Positions 10,401 to 18,683 of a stretch of 64,000 nucleotides of DNA are shown one piece after another. The number at the start of each line of letters is the position of its first letter. Within the stretch, counting starts at the first letter, position 1. This DNA comes from Candidatus Gallacutalibacter stercoravium (lineage in GTDB: Bacteria; Bacillota; Clostridia; Oscillospirales; Acutalibacteraceae), in contig DVJE01000017.1 in the NCBI GenBank assembly GCA_018716975.1, positions 1 to 64,000 on the forward strand. The letters run 5' to 3'. Under the pieces are notes generated by a model. It saw only the letters and a program-made list of their open reading frames with translations, was not told the origin of the DNA and ran no database searches. Both the position numbers and the translations under genes were made by a program.

Positions 10401-12484
10401 TTGAACACGCCGATAACGTCTCCATTCACAGTAGCGGCGTTTTTAAAGAATGCGTCGGTTTGAGAAGCATCAAACACAAACTTGGCATTGCCGTTAATGG
10501 ATTGTTCCGCCTCACCACTGACGTCTTGCCCATCCAGCACCAGGGTGTCGCCATAAGCGATAACCTGGGTACTGCCGCCAATGACGCTGCCCTCTTGCAG
10601 GTTAAAATCGGCGTTAATCTGTGCGGCATCCTCGTTTTGTATTGTTTTGGGATCGGTGTTCACAGTATGAAAACCATCGCTGACGGCAAAATAATAGGTA
10701 AAGCTCTTTTTATTCAGCAGGTCGATGTTGTTTAATGTTTTGGTAAAGGTATTTTCGCCGGAACGCTCCAGGTTAGAAACTTCGTATTCCGATTGCCCCT
10801 CATACATGGTGTACAAGGTAACGGTTTTGATGGTGCCGCCCTCCGAGGTTGCATCCACGGAAAAGGAAAGCGATTCTGTGGCATTGTTGAAGGAAGCGGG
10901 GGTATTATCGGTGATAACGGGATATTCCGGTTCCACCAGCTTCGCCTGATAATAAGGCATTTCCTTATCGGTTACCACGCCCGGCGTGGGAGTTGCCCGA
11001 TTGTTTACCAACACAGAGGTAAACGCGCCGTCAACATACCGGTTCTGAAAGGAGATTGAGCGGTTGGGATCGGTGTCGTCCGCATCTGTCTCGTTGTAAA
11101 GGATAATATCCAGTTGATCCCCAACATTGCTGCAAATGCGCATTCCTCGCGCGCCGCTGTTGGCCATACCGCCGCAGCTAATTTCAATCAGTTGATCTTG
11201 GGTAAAGCTGGTGTCGTACTTCGCGTTAAAATCATCAATGCTCAAAGCGGTGTTTCCGTTGTTCTTTACCCAAAACACCAAGGTTTTGCCGGATTTTAAA
11301 ATCTTGCTTTCCGCGGTGTTCCACCACAGGGTATTGTTGCCGTTGCTGGGGTAGTAATAGTACAGTCGGTAATCTTTTAAATCAATATCCCGATCGCTGT
11401 TATTATACAGCTCAATAAATTCATAGGCGTCTGCGCCGTTTGTATTGCTGGTATCCGGCGCAAGCTCGGTTACCACAAGGGCCGGGGCCTTGGTTGCATC
11501 AACCTGCGCGCGCTCTTGGCTGATGGTTACCGTTTTAAGTTGAGATACCGCCGTGTTGGTGCCGTCAAAAACCGTTACGGTATATTGAAAGCTGGGCAGA
11601 TCTTTTACATCGCCAAAGGGGATCTCCCCCGTCAGTTTGCCGCTTTCGTTATAGGTCATGGAATAGGTGCTGCCACCCACTACAGCAATGGAGGCGGAAA
11701 CAATATTATCTTTATCCAGATTGGTGCTACCGATGGAGACCATAAGGGATTCATTCTGGTTTAAAACCGCATTGCTGGCAGCTGTGACCAAAGGCGCATC
11801 TACCTGGACCGGCGCGGTAAACTCTCCAACAACGCTGGAAACGGCTAAGGGAGTGGGCGTATTGTCATAAGATACGGTGATTTGATCTCCCTCATAAGAG
11901 AAGACGATGGCCTCCGCCACATCTAGCTTGCCCCCGTCGGAATCCGCTGCCGAATAGGTGACGGTGCATAAATCCTTGCCGGTCTTTGTGGCGATGGTCA
12001 TGGATCGGGTACCGCTGTTGGACATGCCGCCGCATTGGGTTTCTGCCACAAGGGTGTCGGTGGGAATTCTGTAAAACGTGCGGAAATCCTCTTTGGTTAG
12101 GGTTTGATTGCCTCCATTCTTCACCCACACCAAAATAGTTTCTCCTGCGGGCAATCTGGTAACGTCTGTATCCCAAATAGTTTTCGTACTGCCGTTGAAA
12201 TAGACAATATCGTAATCCTCTAAGTTGATTTCGCGGCCGCTTACATTGGTAATTTCAAAATATTCATAAGCGTCGGAACCGCCCATATTGTCTGTATTGG
12301 GCACCATTTCTGTAATCAGCAGCGGAGCAGGCAGGCTGTTGTTTTGCAGCAGAACCGAACCCTGTTGCACTTCCTGCGGCTCATTGGCAACGTTGTTGGC
12401 CAATACGTTCAAACTGCCGCCGGTTGTCATCATGGTAACCGACAAACCAACCGCTGCGGCTTTCGCCAATTTTCTATGTTTCAT
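7427..12484 (-). CDS. wall-anchored lamin-tail / metallophosphoesterase protein
   Basis: This is a 1685-residue secreted protein. Residues 1-30 form a signal peptide. Two lamin-tail-like domains follow at about 54-190 and 334-500; both contain ITEM/VTEL, NxxDAYE(Y/F) and CGGMxNSG segments. Ig-like beta regions fill the middle. A calcineurin-like phosphoesterase domain spans about 1120-1380, with metal motifs IESDTQ, HDGDIIDD, AGNHD and SGHYHNAYSR. A DUF5011-like Ig domain is at about 1508-1575, then a Gly/Asn/Asp/Gln-rich linker. A sortase-like tail VPTGE, a hydrophobic helix and KRKKETEE end the protein. Substrate is unknown; extracellular phosphoesterase activity on nucleotides or wall phosphates is inference. 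It appears monocistronic. Confidence 0.88.
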   Translation of the reverse strand: MKHRKLAKAAAVGLSVTMMTTGGSLNVLANNVANEPQEVQQGSVLLQNNSLPAPLLITEMVPNTDNMGGSDAYEYFEITNVSGREINLEDYDIVYFNGSTKTIWDTDVTRLPAGETILVWVKNGGNQTLTKEDFRTFYRIPTDTLVAETQCGGMSNSGTRSMTIATKTGKDLCTVTYSAADSDGGKLDVAEAIVFSYEGDQITVSYDNTPTPLAVSSVVGEFTAPVQVDAPLVTAASNAVLNQNESLMVSIGSTNLDKDNIVSASIAVVGGSTYSMTYNESGKLTGEIPFGDVKDLPSFQYTVTVFDGTNTAVSQLKTVTISQERAQVDATKAPALVVTELAPDTSNTNGADAYEFIELYNNSDRDIDLKDYRLYYYYPSNGNNTLWWNTAESKILKSGKTLVFWVKNNGNTALSIDDFNAKYDTSFTQDQLIEISCGGMANSGARGMRICSNVGDQLDIILYNETDADDTDPNRSISFQNRYVDGAFTSVLVNNRATPTPGVVTDKEMPYYQAKLVEPEYPVITDNTPASFNNATESLSFSVDATSEGGTIKTVTLYTMYEGQSEYEVSNLERSGENTFTKTLNNIDLLNKKSFTYYFAVSDGFHTVNTDPKTIQNEDAAQINADFNLQEGSVIGGSTQVIAYGDTLVLDGQDVSGEAEQSINGNAKFVFDASQTDAFFKNAATVNGDVIGVFNEGTYESWRTYIFDVNASHFDVDSKTITVELHAGNKANVLEHNIENNDDFVVKNLRMVLPSGKTLYPTSYEAKNGLGAVEHPNMDDVEKKPLTVDSQETEIKMGDGTSKCEIVYANFTLSDEDFDAVRYLWDTTQVQDGAHSVSNGSEQISVTVDNTAPVITTNMEEGKEYHQGTITVSAQDAISSQVNTVVLLDGKTISTPYDFRSVEMTAGNHTLSITARDELGNTSTKEVTFATPEESADIDSVILPENGATVGADPTLSITATDPSGDLMDVTFKQGERYQLGDSSVSVNQGVSDTAGAEKDSFQADSGDGFPYECFSIDVSDNVNENAFVDVTWTGTSNNLKTYLYVYNTATAGWDKIEAAQTVEGDTMTLKGAVSLKDHLVDGAVKVMVQNGEGYTPAQYAPGAQGQAVTTSNVDDTPREDYDFTFAIESDTQYYNEDYDGNPDQGNDGQYQYQLDIHDWVIANRERMNIQYLFHDGDIIDDEPNIKEWEQADAAYQMLDNAGVPYGILAGNHDVGGLREDYGNYSTYFGESRYNHNAWYGGSYQDNRGHYDLITVDGIDFIMLYMGWGIGDEEIQWMNDVLAQYPERKAILNFHEYLLASGGLGEEPQRIYDEVVSKNENVCLVLSGHYHNAYSRVDTFTNADGSERKVYSLLFDYQGLPEGGMGYMRLMHFDLDGQKVIFRTYSPSLDDYDAKASAVVNEGNDYVVPDANINGEETFEISFADLGIVPQTKTLSTSSLDVNVYGDQIIGSVEDVKSGESASVVWKNAPQGLQGWYAEVTDQYGGLSRTPVQYLTVETDTDAPVLTLPDQNTILVGETFDAMEGVTATDLQDGDLTQAIRVTGTVNTGVAGTYELTYTVTDRAGNTTTETRVITVKVPDTSDPGTTDPGQGGDSGNQGGDGGDQGNSRPDGSQDNDGGNQSTGQPGDNQGNENNSQSDASSGDKDADSVPTGETSRLGFFWVSAILSAVLGVFGLLKRKKETEE

Positions 12485-12705
12485 ATTTCTCCTCCTTCTT
12501 TTTATGCTTTAAAAGTAACAAGCTTTTGTTAAGAAAGGGGGAGTTATATTTTAAAAGAAACTTAAAAGAAACCGAATCTGCGGCCGAATCTTTTTACACA
12601 AATTCGCCTCGATTTAGGTATAATCAAACTATACTTTATTTTGTGCGCATTTTCTAAAACAGAGTAAGGCACAGCTTTATGTGACATTATTGCCAAATAA
12701 ACTGC
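12485..12705. other. divergent intergenic region
   Basis: This is the spacer between the wall-anchored protein and the epimerase gene. The ribosome binding site of the former (GAAGGAGGAGAAAT on the minus strand) lies at its left edge. AT-rich hexamers occur on both strands, but I could not assign a convincing minus-strand promoter. Confidence 0.4.
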
Positions 12706-12734
12706 TTGTAATCGGGCACTTTTTATGGTATGAT
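12706..12734 (+). promoter_or_regulatory. promoter of the epimerase gene
   Basis: TTGTAA (12706-12711), a 17-base spacer and TATGAT (12729-12734) resemble a sigma-A promoter. It leaves a leader of roughly 100 bases before the start codon at 12845. Confidence 0.6.
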
Positions 12735-12844
12735 ATATTGTGTTAAAAAATCACTTTAGCTTCATTTGCAGAAGACATGCAAAAAACGCATACCGTTTTT
12801 CTGCTGTTATAAAACATGAAAAAGTAAGAGGTTTTGAGGTTATT

Positions 12845-13900
12845 ATGTTTTTAGGGAATTTATATGACGATGATTTAAACTACGCCGCCGACGGCCTACC
12901 GTGCGAACTGTTTGATAAAAAAAGTGTTTTAGTCACAGGCGCTACCGGAATGATTGGGTCTTGCATTGTTGATATTTTGCTGAAAATGGTATCGAAATAT
13001 CAGCTTGATATTTCGATTTTTGCAACCGGGCGTAGCCTAGAGCGTTTGAACAAACGCTTTGATTACGCCTTAAATATACCGAACCTGCATTTTTTAGAAA
13101 TGGATCTTGCCTCTGCGTCAATCTCTGATTTTTCTGCTGATTTTATCATTCACGCCGCCAGCAGCGCCGACCCGGTAAGCTTTGCCAAGGAACCGGTTAA
13201 CATCATGATGGCCAATATCCTTGGAACCAAAAATTTAATAGAAACCGGCAGGAGAAACCATTTGCAAAGATTCGTTTACATTTCTTCTGGAGAGATTTAC
13301 GGGCAACCCAATGAAACGATGGACGACTTTGTTGAATCATACAGCGGATTTTTGGACTATTCTTCCCCTCGCTCTTGCTATCCTTCGGCAAAACGCGCAA
13401 CCGAAGTTCTGTGCCAGTCCTATATCAGCCAATATGATTTAGATTGCGTTATCGCGCGCCCATGCCATATTTTTGGCCCAACATTAACAACCAGCGACAG
13501 CCGGGCTGCCTCTGAGTTTATTCGAAGCGCCGCCAATGGAAAAGATATCGTGTTAAAAAGCGCAGGGCTGGTGGAGCGTTCCCATTGTTATGTGGTAGAC
13601 GCGGCCCAAGCCATCTTGTTTTTGCTTATTCATGGAGAAAAAGGGCAGGCGTATAATATTTCTGACACAAAGTATCAAATGACGATACGAGATTTTGCAC
13701 AGCAGGCGGCAAATGCCGGAAATTGCCAACTGATTTTTTCCAATCCAAGCGATCTGGAGCAAAAGGGATATTCTAAGATAACCCGGCAGGTGCTAAGCGC
13801 AGGCAAAATTAAAAATTTAGGTTGGGAACCCCGGCTGAGCCCAACCTCAAATATAGCTAAAAGTGTTGATATCTTAAAGCTTGCGCAAACGCAAGCTTAA
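12845..13900 (+). CDS. NAD-dependent epimerase/dehydratase family protein
   Basis: This is an extended short-chain dehydrogenase of the nucleotide-sugar type. The Rossmann motif VTGATGMIG is near residue 30, the active-site region shows YISSGEIYG, and the catalytic YPSAK (YxxxK) lies near residue 180. RPCHIFGPT follows. The start at 12845 (MFLGNL) is preferred to an upstream one because GAGG lies about seven bases before it. The length of about 351 residues fits UDP-glucuronate decarboxylase or dTDP-glucose dehydratase relatives. It stands alone between oppositely oriented genes, so context does not reveal the sugar. An inverted repeat AAGCTTGCG-CAAA-CGCAAGCTT overlaps its stop codon. Confidence 0.85.
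   Translation: MFLGNLYDDDLNYAADGLPCELFDKKSVLVTGATGMIGSCIVDILLKMVSKYQLDISIFATGRSLERLNKRFDYALNIPNLHFLEMDLASASISDFSADFIIHAASSADPVSFAKEPVNIMMANILGTKNLIETGRRNHLQRFVYISSGEIYGQPNETMDDFVESYSGFLDYSSPRSCYPSAKRATEVLCQSYISQYDLDCVIARPCHIFGPTLTTSDSRAASEFIRSAANGKDIVLKSAGLVERSHCYVVDAAQAILFLLIHGEKGQAYNISDTKYQMTIRDFAQQAANAGNCQLIFSNPSDLEQKGYSKITRQVLSAGKIKNLGWEPRLSPTSNIAKSVDILKLAQTQA
13877..13898 (+). repeat. inverted repeat at the end of the epimerase gene
   Basis: Perfect 9-bp arms AAGCTTGCG / CGCAAGCTT with a CAAA loop encode the last codons and reach the stop. There is no T run, so it is probably an mRNA 3'-end stabiliser rather than a terminator. Confidence 0.6.
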
Positions 13901-13986
13901 CAGCCCCTTTTGCATGCGCACAAAGAAAGCTACAAGCATTGCGGCAGCTTACCCATCAAGAAACGAAATCGAAATAGCCTTTAGAA

Positions 13987-14023
13987 GCAAACAGGCCCCC
14001 GGCAAAGCCGGGGGCCTGTTTGC
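13987..14023. terminator. bidirectional terminator
   Basis: Perfect 17-bp arms (13987-14003 and 14007-14023, GCAAACAGGCCCCCGGC and its complement) have a 3-base loop. It separates the convergent epimerase gene and B12 transport operon. The T run is short, but the stem is among the strongest in the window. Confidence 0.85.
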
Positions 14024-14037
14024 AATATAACGGGCTG

Positions 14038-16785
14038 TTATTGTACCAAACCATATTTTACCTTGATGCGATCCAGCTTCTCTAGCATAGGTATCGCAGC
14101 CACATAAAGAAACACCACCGTGGCAAAGGCGTGCACCAGATCAAAGGGCAGGCCTTGTAAATAATACGCCCATACCATATCCCACGTGGGCGAAGGCTGA
14201 AAAGTTAACAGCGAAGCGGGGTTTATCAATCCCCCATAAATCAACAGGGTGGCAAGCCCTCCAAAAATGCACAGTGCCGTTCTACTTCTGAGCAGCAGCC
14301 CTTTTTTAAATAACACGCCGGCCAGAAACCCAATGATGCCAAAGGCAAACATCTGCCACGGGGTCAGCGGCCCCTGCCCAAAAAACATATTACTCACAAA
14401 TCCGGTAACGGCGCCCACCAAAAAGCCCGCCTCGCCGCCAAAGGCTACGCCGGAGATGATAACCACGGCCACCACCGGCTTAAATTGCGGCAGCATGAAA
14501 AAGGCCACGCGCCCCGCCACGCCGATGGCGCACAAAACAGCAATAATAACCAGCTCACGCGCCTGAGGTTTTCTCTGCTCAAATATCAGGGCAAAGGGGA
14601 GCATCGCCTCTAAAATGATAAGCAGAGAGGTAAAATAATACTTCCGGTCGCCAAAAAAGTAGATACCTACATAAATCGTCAGTGGAATTGCCAGCAAAAT
14701 CATCACCGCAGCGGCGAGAGAGCGCTTGCTTAATTTACGGGAAACCGGGGCGGTTTGCACAGACCATTCCGGCTTGCCGCGCCCCCACGACAGGGCGATG
14801 GCCGCAGCGATTACTTCTATGCCAAAGGCCAGCATAAGCCCGGTATAGCGCCATACGGCCGCAGGGTCACTGGCTACGGCAACCGCCCGTGTGCCGCCGG
14901 AAATAAAGTCGGAAAAACCGCTCCAATTAAGCACCGTGAGGATAACCGTTACAATAAAAGCAACTCCCGCTGCGCACAGCACAGCAATGCGCGGGCGCGT
15001 TAACTTTTTGGCTTGCGGTTTCGGCTTGGCAATATCCGGCTCATCTTCCTCCAAGCGGTAATCGCCGCCGCTATAGGGCAACTCGGGGGGCGCGGGGGGC
15101 GTTCCGCCCAGCGCAGTGATAAGGTCGTTTACAGTAACAGCCTGGGGCAGTTTGTGGCGCGCCATACGGTTTGCCGCAGAGGTATAAAAACTGTTGCCGC
15201 CAAAAAAAGCGCGCGGTTTATTTTCGGTCACAATGTTGCCGTCAAAAAACAAAGCGCAGCGATCGGCGTACTCGGCACAAAATTCAATATCGTGCGAAAC
15301 CATAACCACCGTCACGCCCGCATCTGTTAACTTACGCAGAATAGATGCAAAAATCATCTTATACTCCGCATCAAGCCCTTTGGTTGGCTCGTCCAGCAGC
15401 AGGATGCGCGGCTGAAGCAGCAACACCTTGGCCAACGCCGCCCTCTGCTGTTCGCCGCCCGATAGGTCGTAAGGGTGGGAGTCTAACAATTCATCCAGCC
15501 TACATAAGGCGATGATATTACGCAGCTTCTCTTGTTTCTCCTGTTTGCTTAACTTGGTTTCGGAAAGGATTTCCATCAAATCCTCGCGGACGGTTTTTGC
15601 CACAAACAGGCTTTGCGGGTTTTGCGGCAGCACACCCAGCAGTTTGTGAAACAGCTTGCCGGCCGGAATTTTTTCAATTTCCGTACCGTTTATCTTTACC
15701 TTGCCGCGATAAGGGGTGTTCAGCCCGGCCATAAGTGAAAGCATGGTGGTTTTGCCTGTGCCGTTACCGCCCAGTACCGCAGTTAATTCACCGGGATAAG
15801 CCTGAAAGGATAAGCCCTTGATGACATCCGGCGCATCCTTTTCATGTTTGAACCAAACTTCTTCCAGTGTAACGGCGGGCTGCTCCCCCCCGCGATCCTC
15901 AGGCTCTGGCGGTAGCTCGTGGGTAACTTCCAGCTGCGAAAACCACTCGCGCCCATCCCGCACAGTCACCGGACATGGCAGGCCGCTTTCCACACCGGCC
16001 CACACCCGCATAGGAACGGGCATTGCATGGAACATTCCGCTGTTTTGCGCGCGCAAGGCTTGGCCTACCTCAGCCGGAGCGCCCTCGCAAAGAATGCGCC
16101 CTTTTTCCATCACCACAGCGCGGCTTGCCAGCGGAAAGGTTTCCTCCAAACGGTGCTCGGTTAATATCACTGTAACGCCCAGTTCCCGGTTAATTTTGCC
16201 CACCGTTGCCAAAAAATCCGCCGCTGCTATGGGGTCCAGCTGGCTGGTGGGCTCGTCTAATATCAGCAAAGACGGCTGCAACGCCATGACCGACGCCAGG
16301 GCCAACAGCTGCTTTTGCCCGCCCGAAAGTTCCGTAACGTTTTTATAAAACCAGGTTTGTATGCCGAAAAAGCTAGCCATTTCCGCCACCCGTAAGCGGA
16401 TGGTGGGCGTATCAAAACCAAGGCTTTCTAAACCAAAAGCCAGCTCGTGCCATACCTTATCGGTAACAATTTGGTTCTCTGGGCTTTGCAACACAAAGCC
16501 GATTTTGGCCGCAGCGTCACGCTGGCTCAGTTCAGAAAGCGGCGTCCCTTCAAACAAAATCTCGCCTGAAACAGCCCCGTGAGGCGCCAAGACGGGTTTT
16601 AACTGCCGCAGCAACGTTGTTTTTCCACATCCAGAAGGACCGCACAGCACGACAAATTCGCCCGGATTAACGGTTAAATGAATGCCTTTCAGCGCGGGGT
16701 GTTCCCGTTCAGGGTAGGTGAAGGTAAGTCCCTTAACGGCGATTGCCGGCTGCCGGACTCCCGCCGCTTTTGTATGGCTTTCCAT
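14038..16785 (-). CDS. ECF transporter A-A'-S fusion protein, probably B12 uptake
   Basis: This protein of about 915 residues joins two ABC ATPase domains to a multi-helix membrane domain. The first ATPase has Walker A GPSGCGKTT, signature LSGGQKQ and Walker B LLILDEP. The second has GGNGTGKTT, LSGGEQQ and ILLLDEP. From about residue 590 a linker leads to roughly eight or more hydrophobic segments; the last six resemble an ECF S component (VIISGVAFGGEAGFLVGAV, PLTPWQMFAFG). The start at 16785 (MESHTKA) has GGAGGATGTGAA just upstream. It overlaps the T-component gene by 97 bases. The cobalamin riboswitch upstream of the operon makes corrinoid the likely substrate. A one-chain A-A'-S layout is unusual, as ECF modules are normally separate. 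Confidence 0.88.
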   Translation of the reverse strand: MESHTKAAGVRQPAIAVKGLTFTYPEREHPALKGIHLTVNPGEFVVLCGPSGCGKTTLLRQLKPVLAPHGAVSGEILFEGTPLSELSQRDAAAKIGFVLQSPENQIVTDKVWHELAFGLESLGFDTPTIRLRVAEMASFFGIQTWFYKNVTELSGGQKQLLALASVMALQPSLLILDEPTSQLDPIAAADFLATVGKINRELGVTVILTEHRLEETFPLASRAVVMEKGRILCEGAPAEVGQALRAQNSGMFHAMPVPMRVWAGVESGLPCPVTVRDGREWFSQLEVTHELPPEPEDRGGEQPAVTLEEVWFKHEKDAPDVIKGLSFQAYPGELTAVLGGNGTGKTTMLSLMAGLNTPYRGKVKINGTEIEKIPAGKLFHKLLGVLPQNPQSLFVAKTVREDLMEILSETKLSKQEKQEKLRNIIALCRLDELLDSHPYDLSGGEQQRAALAKVLLLQPRILLLDEPTKGLDAEYKMIFASILRKLTDAGVTVVMVSHDIEFCAEYADRCALFFDGNIVTENKPRAFFGGNSFYTSAANRMARHKLPQAVTVNDLITALGGTPPAPPELPYSGGDYRLEEDEPDIAKPKPQAKKLTRPRIAVLCAAGVAFIVTVILTVLNWSGFSDFISGGTRAVAVASDPAAVWRYTGLMLAFGIEVIAAAIALSWGRGKPEWSVQTAPVSRKLSKRSLAAAVMILLAIPLTIYVGIYFFGDRKYYFTSLLIILEAMLPFALIFEQRKPQARELVIIAVLCAIGVAGRVAFFMLPQFKPVVAVVIISGVAFGGEAGFLVGAVTGFVSNMFFGQGPLTPWQMFAFGIIGFLAGVLFKKGLLLRSRTALCIFGGLATLLIYGGLINPASLLTFQPSPTWDMVWAYYLQGLPFDLVHAFATVVFLYVAAIPMLEKLDRIKVKYGLVQ

Positions 16786-17651
16786 TTCACATCCTCCTTC
16801 CCGTTCATTAGGATAGGCAGGGCGCACAGGGCGAAATACAAAACAAATAGCCCTGCCTGCCAAATATCGAATTCCGCGCCGGACATAATCGGCATATATA
16901 CAAAATGCAGCTTGCCTAGCGCCGCGCCGGTAATCACTCCGCCGCCGCACAGCAGCAAAAACAGCAGTGCCTTTTTATCGCGGCTTTCAAACCGGTAGAT
17001 AGAAAAGGCCGTGCGCCCCGGCAAACCGTAGCCCCGGCTTTTCATGCTGTCGGCGGTATCAATGGCGTTTTCTAAAGCCCAGGTTACCAACACTGAAATG
17101 ATTTTAATCCCGTGCTTGGCCCGTTTAATAATTCCACCGTTGGATACATCCCGCCCCACGCATTTTTGCGCGTTTGAGATCACCTTAACCTGCGCGGCAA
17201 AACGCGGCACAAAACGCAAAGACATCGATAAAATCAGCGAAAGCGCCGGGATGATCCGGCCGAACAAATAAACGAATTTATCGCTTGTCATAACCACGTT
17301 GAAGCAAGAAAACCATGTGATAACGGTGATGAGCATAAAAGCCGCAAATATGCCGTACAAAATAGATTCCAACGTCAACGGATTGCCGCTGGGCAGATAA
17401 GTTAAAATCGTGACGCCCTGGTGAGAAAAGGCGGGGTTAATAAGCGCCGTTATAATAAGCAACGGCAGCATATACAGCAGCTCAAACCGCACCGCCTTTT
17501 TCCCTTTTAAATAAATCGAATACACCAGCGCGCAAACAAGCGATATGCCAAGACAAACAGGGTGGTTCATAAACATTGCCAGCCCTATCACCAGCACAAA
17601 ATACAACATAGAAACGGCGGGATGATAGGCTGAAAAAGCATCGGTGTTCAT
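16689..17651 (-). CDS. ECF transporter T component (CbiQ-like)
   Basis: This is the transmembrane coupling subunit of an ECF importer, linking ATPases to the S component. It shows several hydrophobic helices from about residue 12, and the cytoplasmic coupling region around residues 190-215 carries the alarmingly conserved-looking SMKSRGYGLPGR motif, which matches the Ala-Arg-Gly-type coupling motif of this family. The start is taken at ATG 17651 (MNTDAFSAYHP), which overlaps the previous stop as TAATG; a longer frame upstream lacks support. The C-terminal 30 residues are charged and lie in the 97-base overlap with the next gene. Length is about 320 residues. Confidence 0.88.
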   Translation of the reverse strand: MNTDAFSAYHPAVSMLYFVLVIGLAMFMNHPVCLGISLVCALVYSIYLKGKKAVRFELLYMLPLLIITALINPAFSHQGVTILTYLPSGNPLTLESILYGIFAAFMLITVITWFSCFNVVMTSDKFVYLFGRIIPALSLILSMSLRFVPRFAAQVKVISNAQKCVGRDVSNGGIIKRAKHGIKIISVLVTWALENAIDTADSMKSRGYGLPGRTAFSIYRFESRDKKALLFLLLCGGGVITGAALGKLHFVYMPIMSGAEFDIWQAGLFVLYFALCALPILMNGKEDVKWKAIQKRRESGSRQSPLRDLPSPTLNGNTPR

Positions 17652-18580
17652 TAGGAAGCTCCTTGTCCAGTAGCGTAACCGCCGCCCACATCCTGGCCTA
17701 AATCGCAGGTATACACCCACTCAATCACATCACCCTGCTGCAGCACATAACGGCTGCACCCATAATTGGGGAACCAGCCGTTCACCCGGTACATCCACCC
17801 GGATAGGCTGCCGCAGTCAAACTCGTATAGATTGTTTATCCCTTCTATGTAGGCGGAATTATAAAGCGGCGTGGATTCAAATTCCAACTGGATCCGTTGT
17901 TCTCGCGTTACCCGTTTGAGCACGTCAAAAACGCTCTCTCCTTCGCTAAAGGTAACGGTAGTGGGCGCTAAAATAACGCCGTCGCTGGGTAAAATACTCA
18001 GTTTATCCTGATTGAATAAATCCATGTTGCTTAAAATCGTATCACAACGGATGGATAGTGTGCAAGTATATTGTTCGCTTTCATCCACAGTAATGTTTTC
18101 TGGCTCCTGGGGGGCTGGTTTTCCTTCGGGCACCGGGTCGGTTTGATAGGGATCTTTTCCGGTATCCGGATCTATCTCCATGGCCGGAGTGGACGAAGCA
18201 GCCTGTGCCTGTTGTTGCCCAGATGCTCCGCCGCCTGCCGCCGCCTGCGAGGAAACCGCTGTATCCGGAGCGGAGGAACCGGCACCCTCTGACTCCTCTT
18301 GTGCGGAAGACGGGGCGGCGCTTTCTTCTTCGCTGCCAGTGCTGCCAGTGCTGCTATCGCTGCTCATGCTGCTGTCTTCAGCGCTTTCCGTCCGGTTGTC
18401 GGATACTGCGCTTTCCGCTTCGCCGCTTTGCATCGAAGCGAGGCTGGCCGTATCGCTGGCTATAGCCTGGTTAGGCACCGGTTGCAGAAAGAAAGCCGCC
18501 GCCAGCACCGCCACAATACACACAGCGGCTATGCCAATCTTTGCTTGCTTGGTTTTTAAAAATTTCTGAATCGCGTTCAT
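17651..18580 (-). CDS. DUF4430 envelope protein, intrinsic-factor beta-domain-like
   Basis: The protein has 309 residues. An N-terminal uncleaved-looking signal anchor (KIGIAAVCIVAVLAAAFFL) is followed by about 120 residues rich in Ser, Ala, Glu and Gln. The C-terminal domain, about 165-305, carries YTCTLSIRCDTILSN, EGESVFDVLKRVTRE, NNLYEFDCGSLSGWMYRVNG and DVIEWVYTCDLGQDVG. These are hallmarks of DUF4430, which corresponds to the C-terminal beta domain of transcobalamin and intrinsic factor. With the alpha-toroid gene upstream it may form the second half of a surface corrinoid binder that delivers to the ECF importer. Corrinoid binding is inference from family and riboswitch context. Confidence 0.88.
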   Translation of the reverse strand: MNAIQKFLKTKQAKIGIAAVCIVAVLAAAFFLQPVPNQAIASDTASLASMQSGEAESAVSDNRTESAEDSSMSSDSSTGSTGSEEESAAPSSAQEESEGAGSSAPDTAVSSQAAAGGGASGQQQAQAASSTPAMEIDPDTGKDPYQTDPVPEGKPAPQEPENITVDESEQYTCTLSIRCDTILSNMDLFNQDKLSILPSDGVILAPTTVTFSEGESVFDVLKRVTREQRIQLEFESTPLYNSAYIEGINNLYEFDCGSLSGWMYRVNGWFPNYGCSRYVLQQGDVIEWVYTCDLGQDVGGGYATGQGAS

Positions 18581-18610
18581 ACCTTTACATCTCCTCTCTT
18601 CCGCTAAACA

Positions 18611-18658
18611 CTCGAAAGCCCTGCGGCATTGTAAGCGCCGCAGGGTTACGGGTTCGAG
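18611..18658 (-). other. intra-operon stem-loop
   Basis: A compound hairpin lies between the alpha-toroid gene and the DUF4430 gene: inner arms CCCTGCGGC / GCCGCAGGG (18619-18627, 18637-18645) and outer arms CTCGAA / TTCGAG (18611-18616, 18653-18658). No T run follows. It may protect or process the mRNA so that the first gene, a surface protein, is made in excess over the transporter genes. Confidence 0.6.
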
Positions 18659-18683
18659 CCGGACTTTTATCCAAACTCAATTT

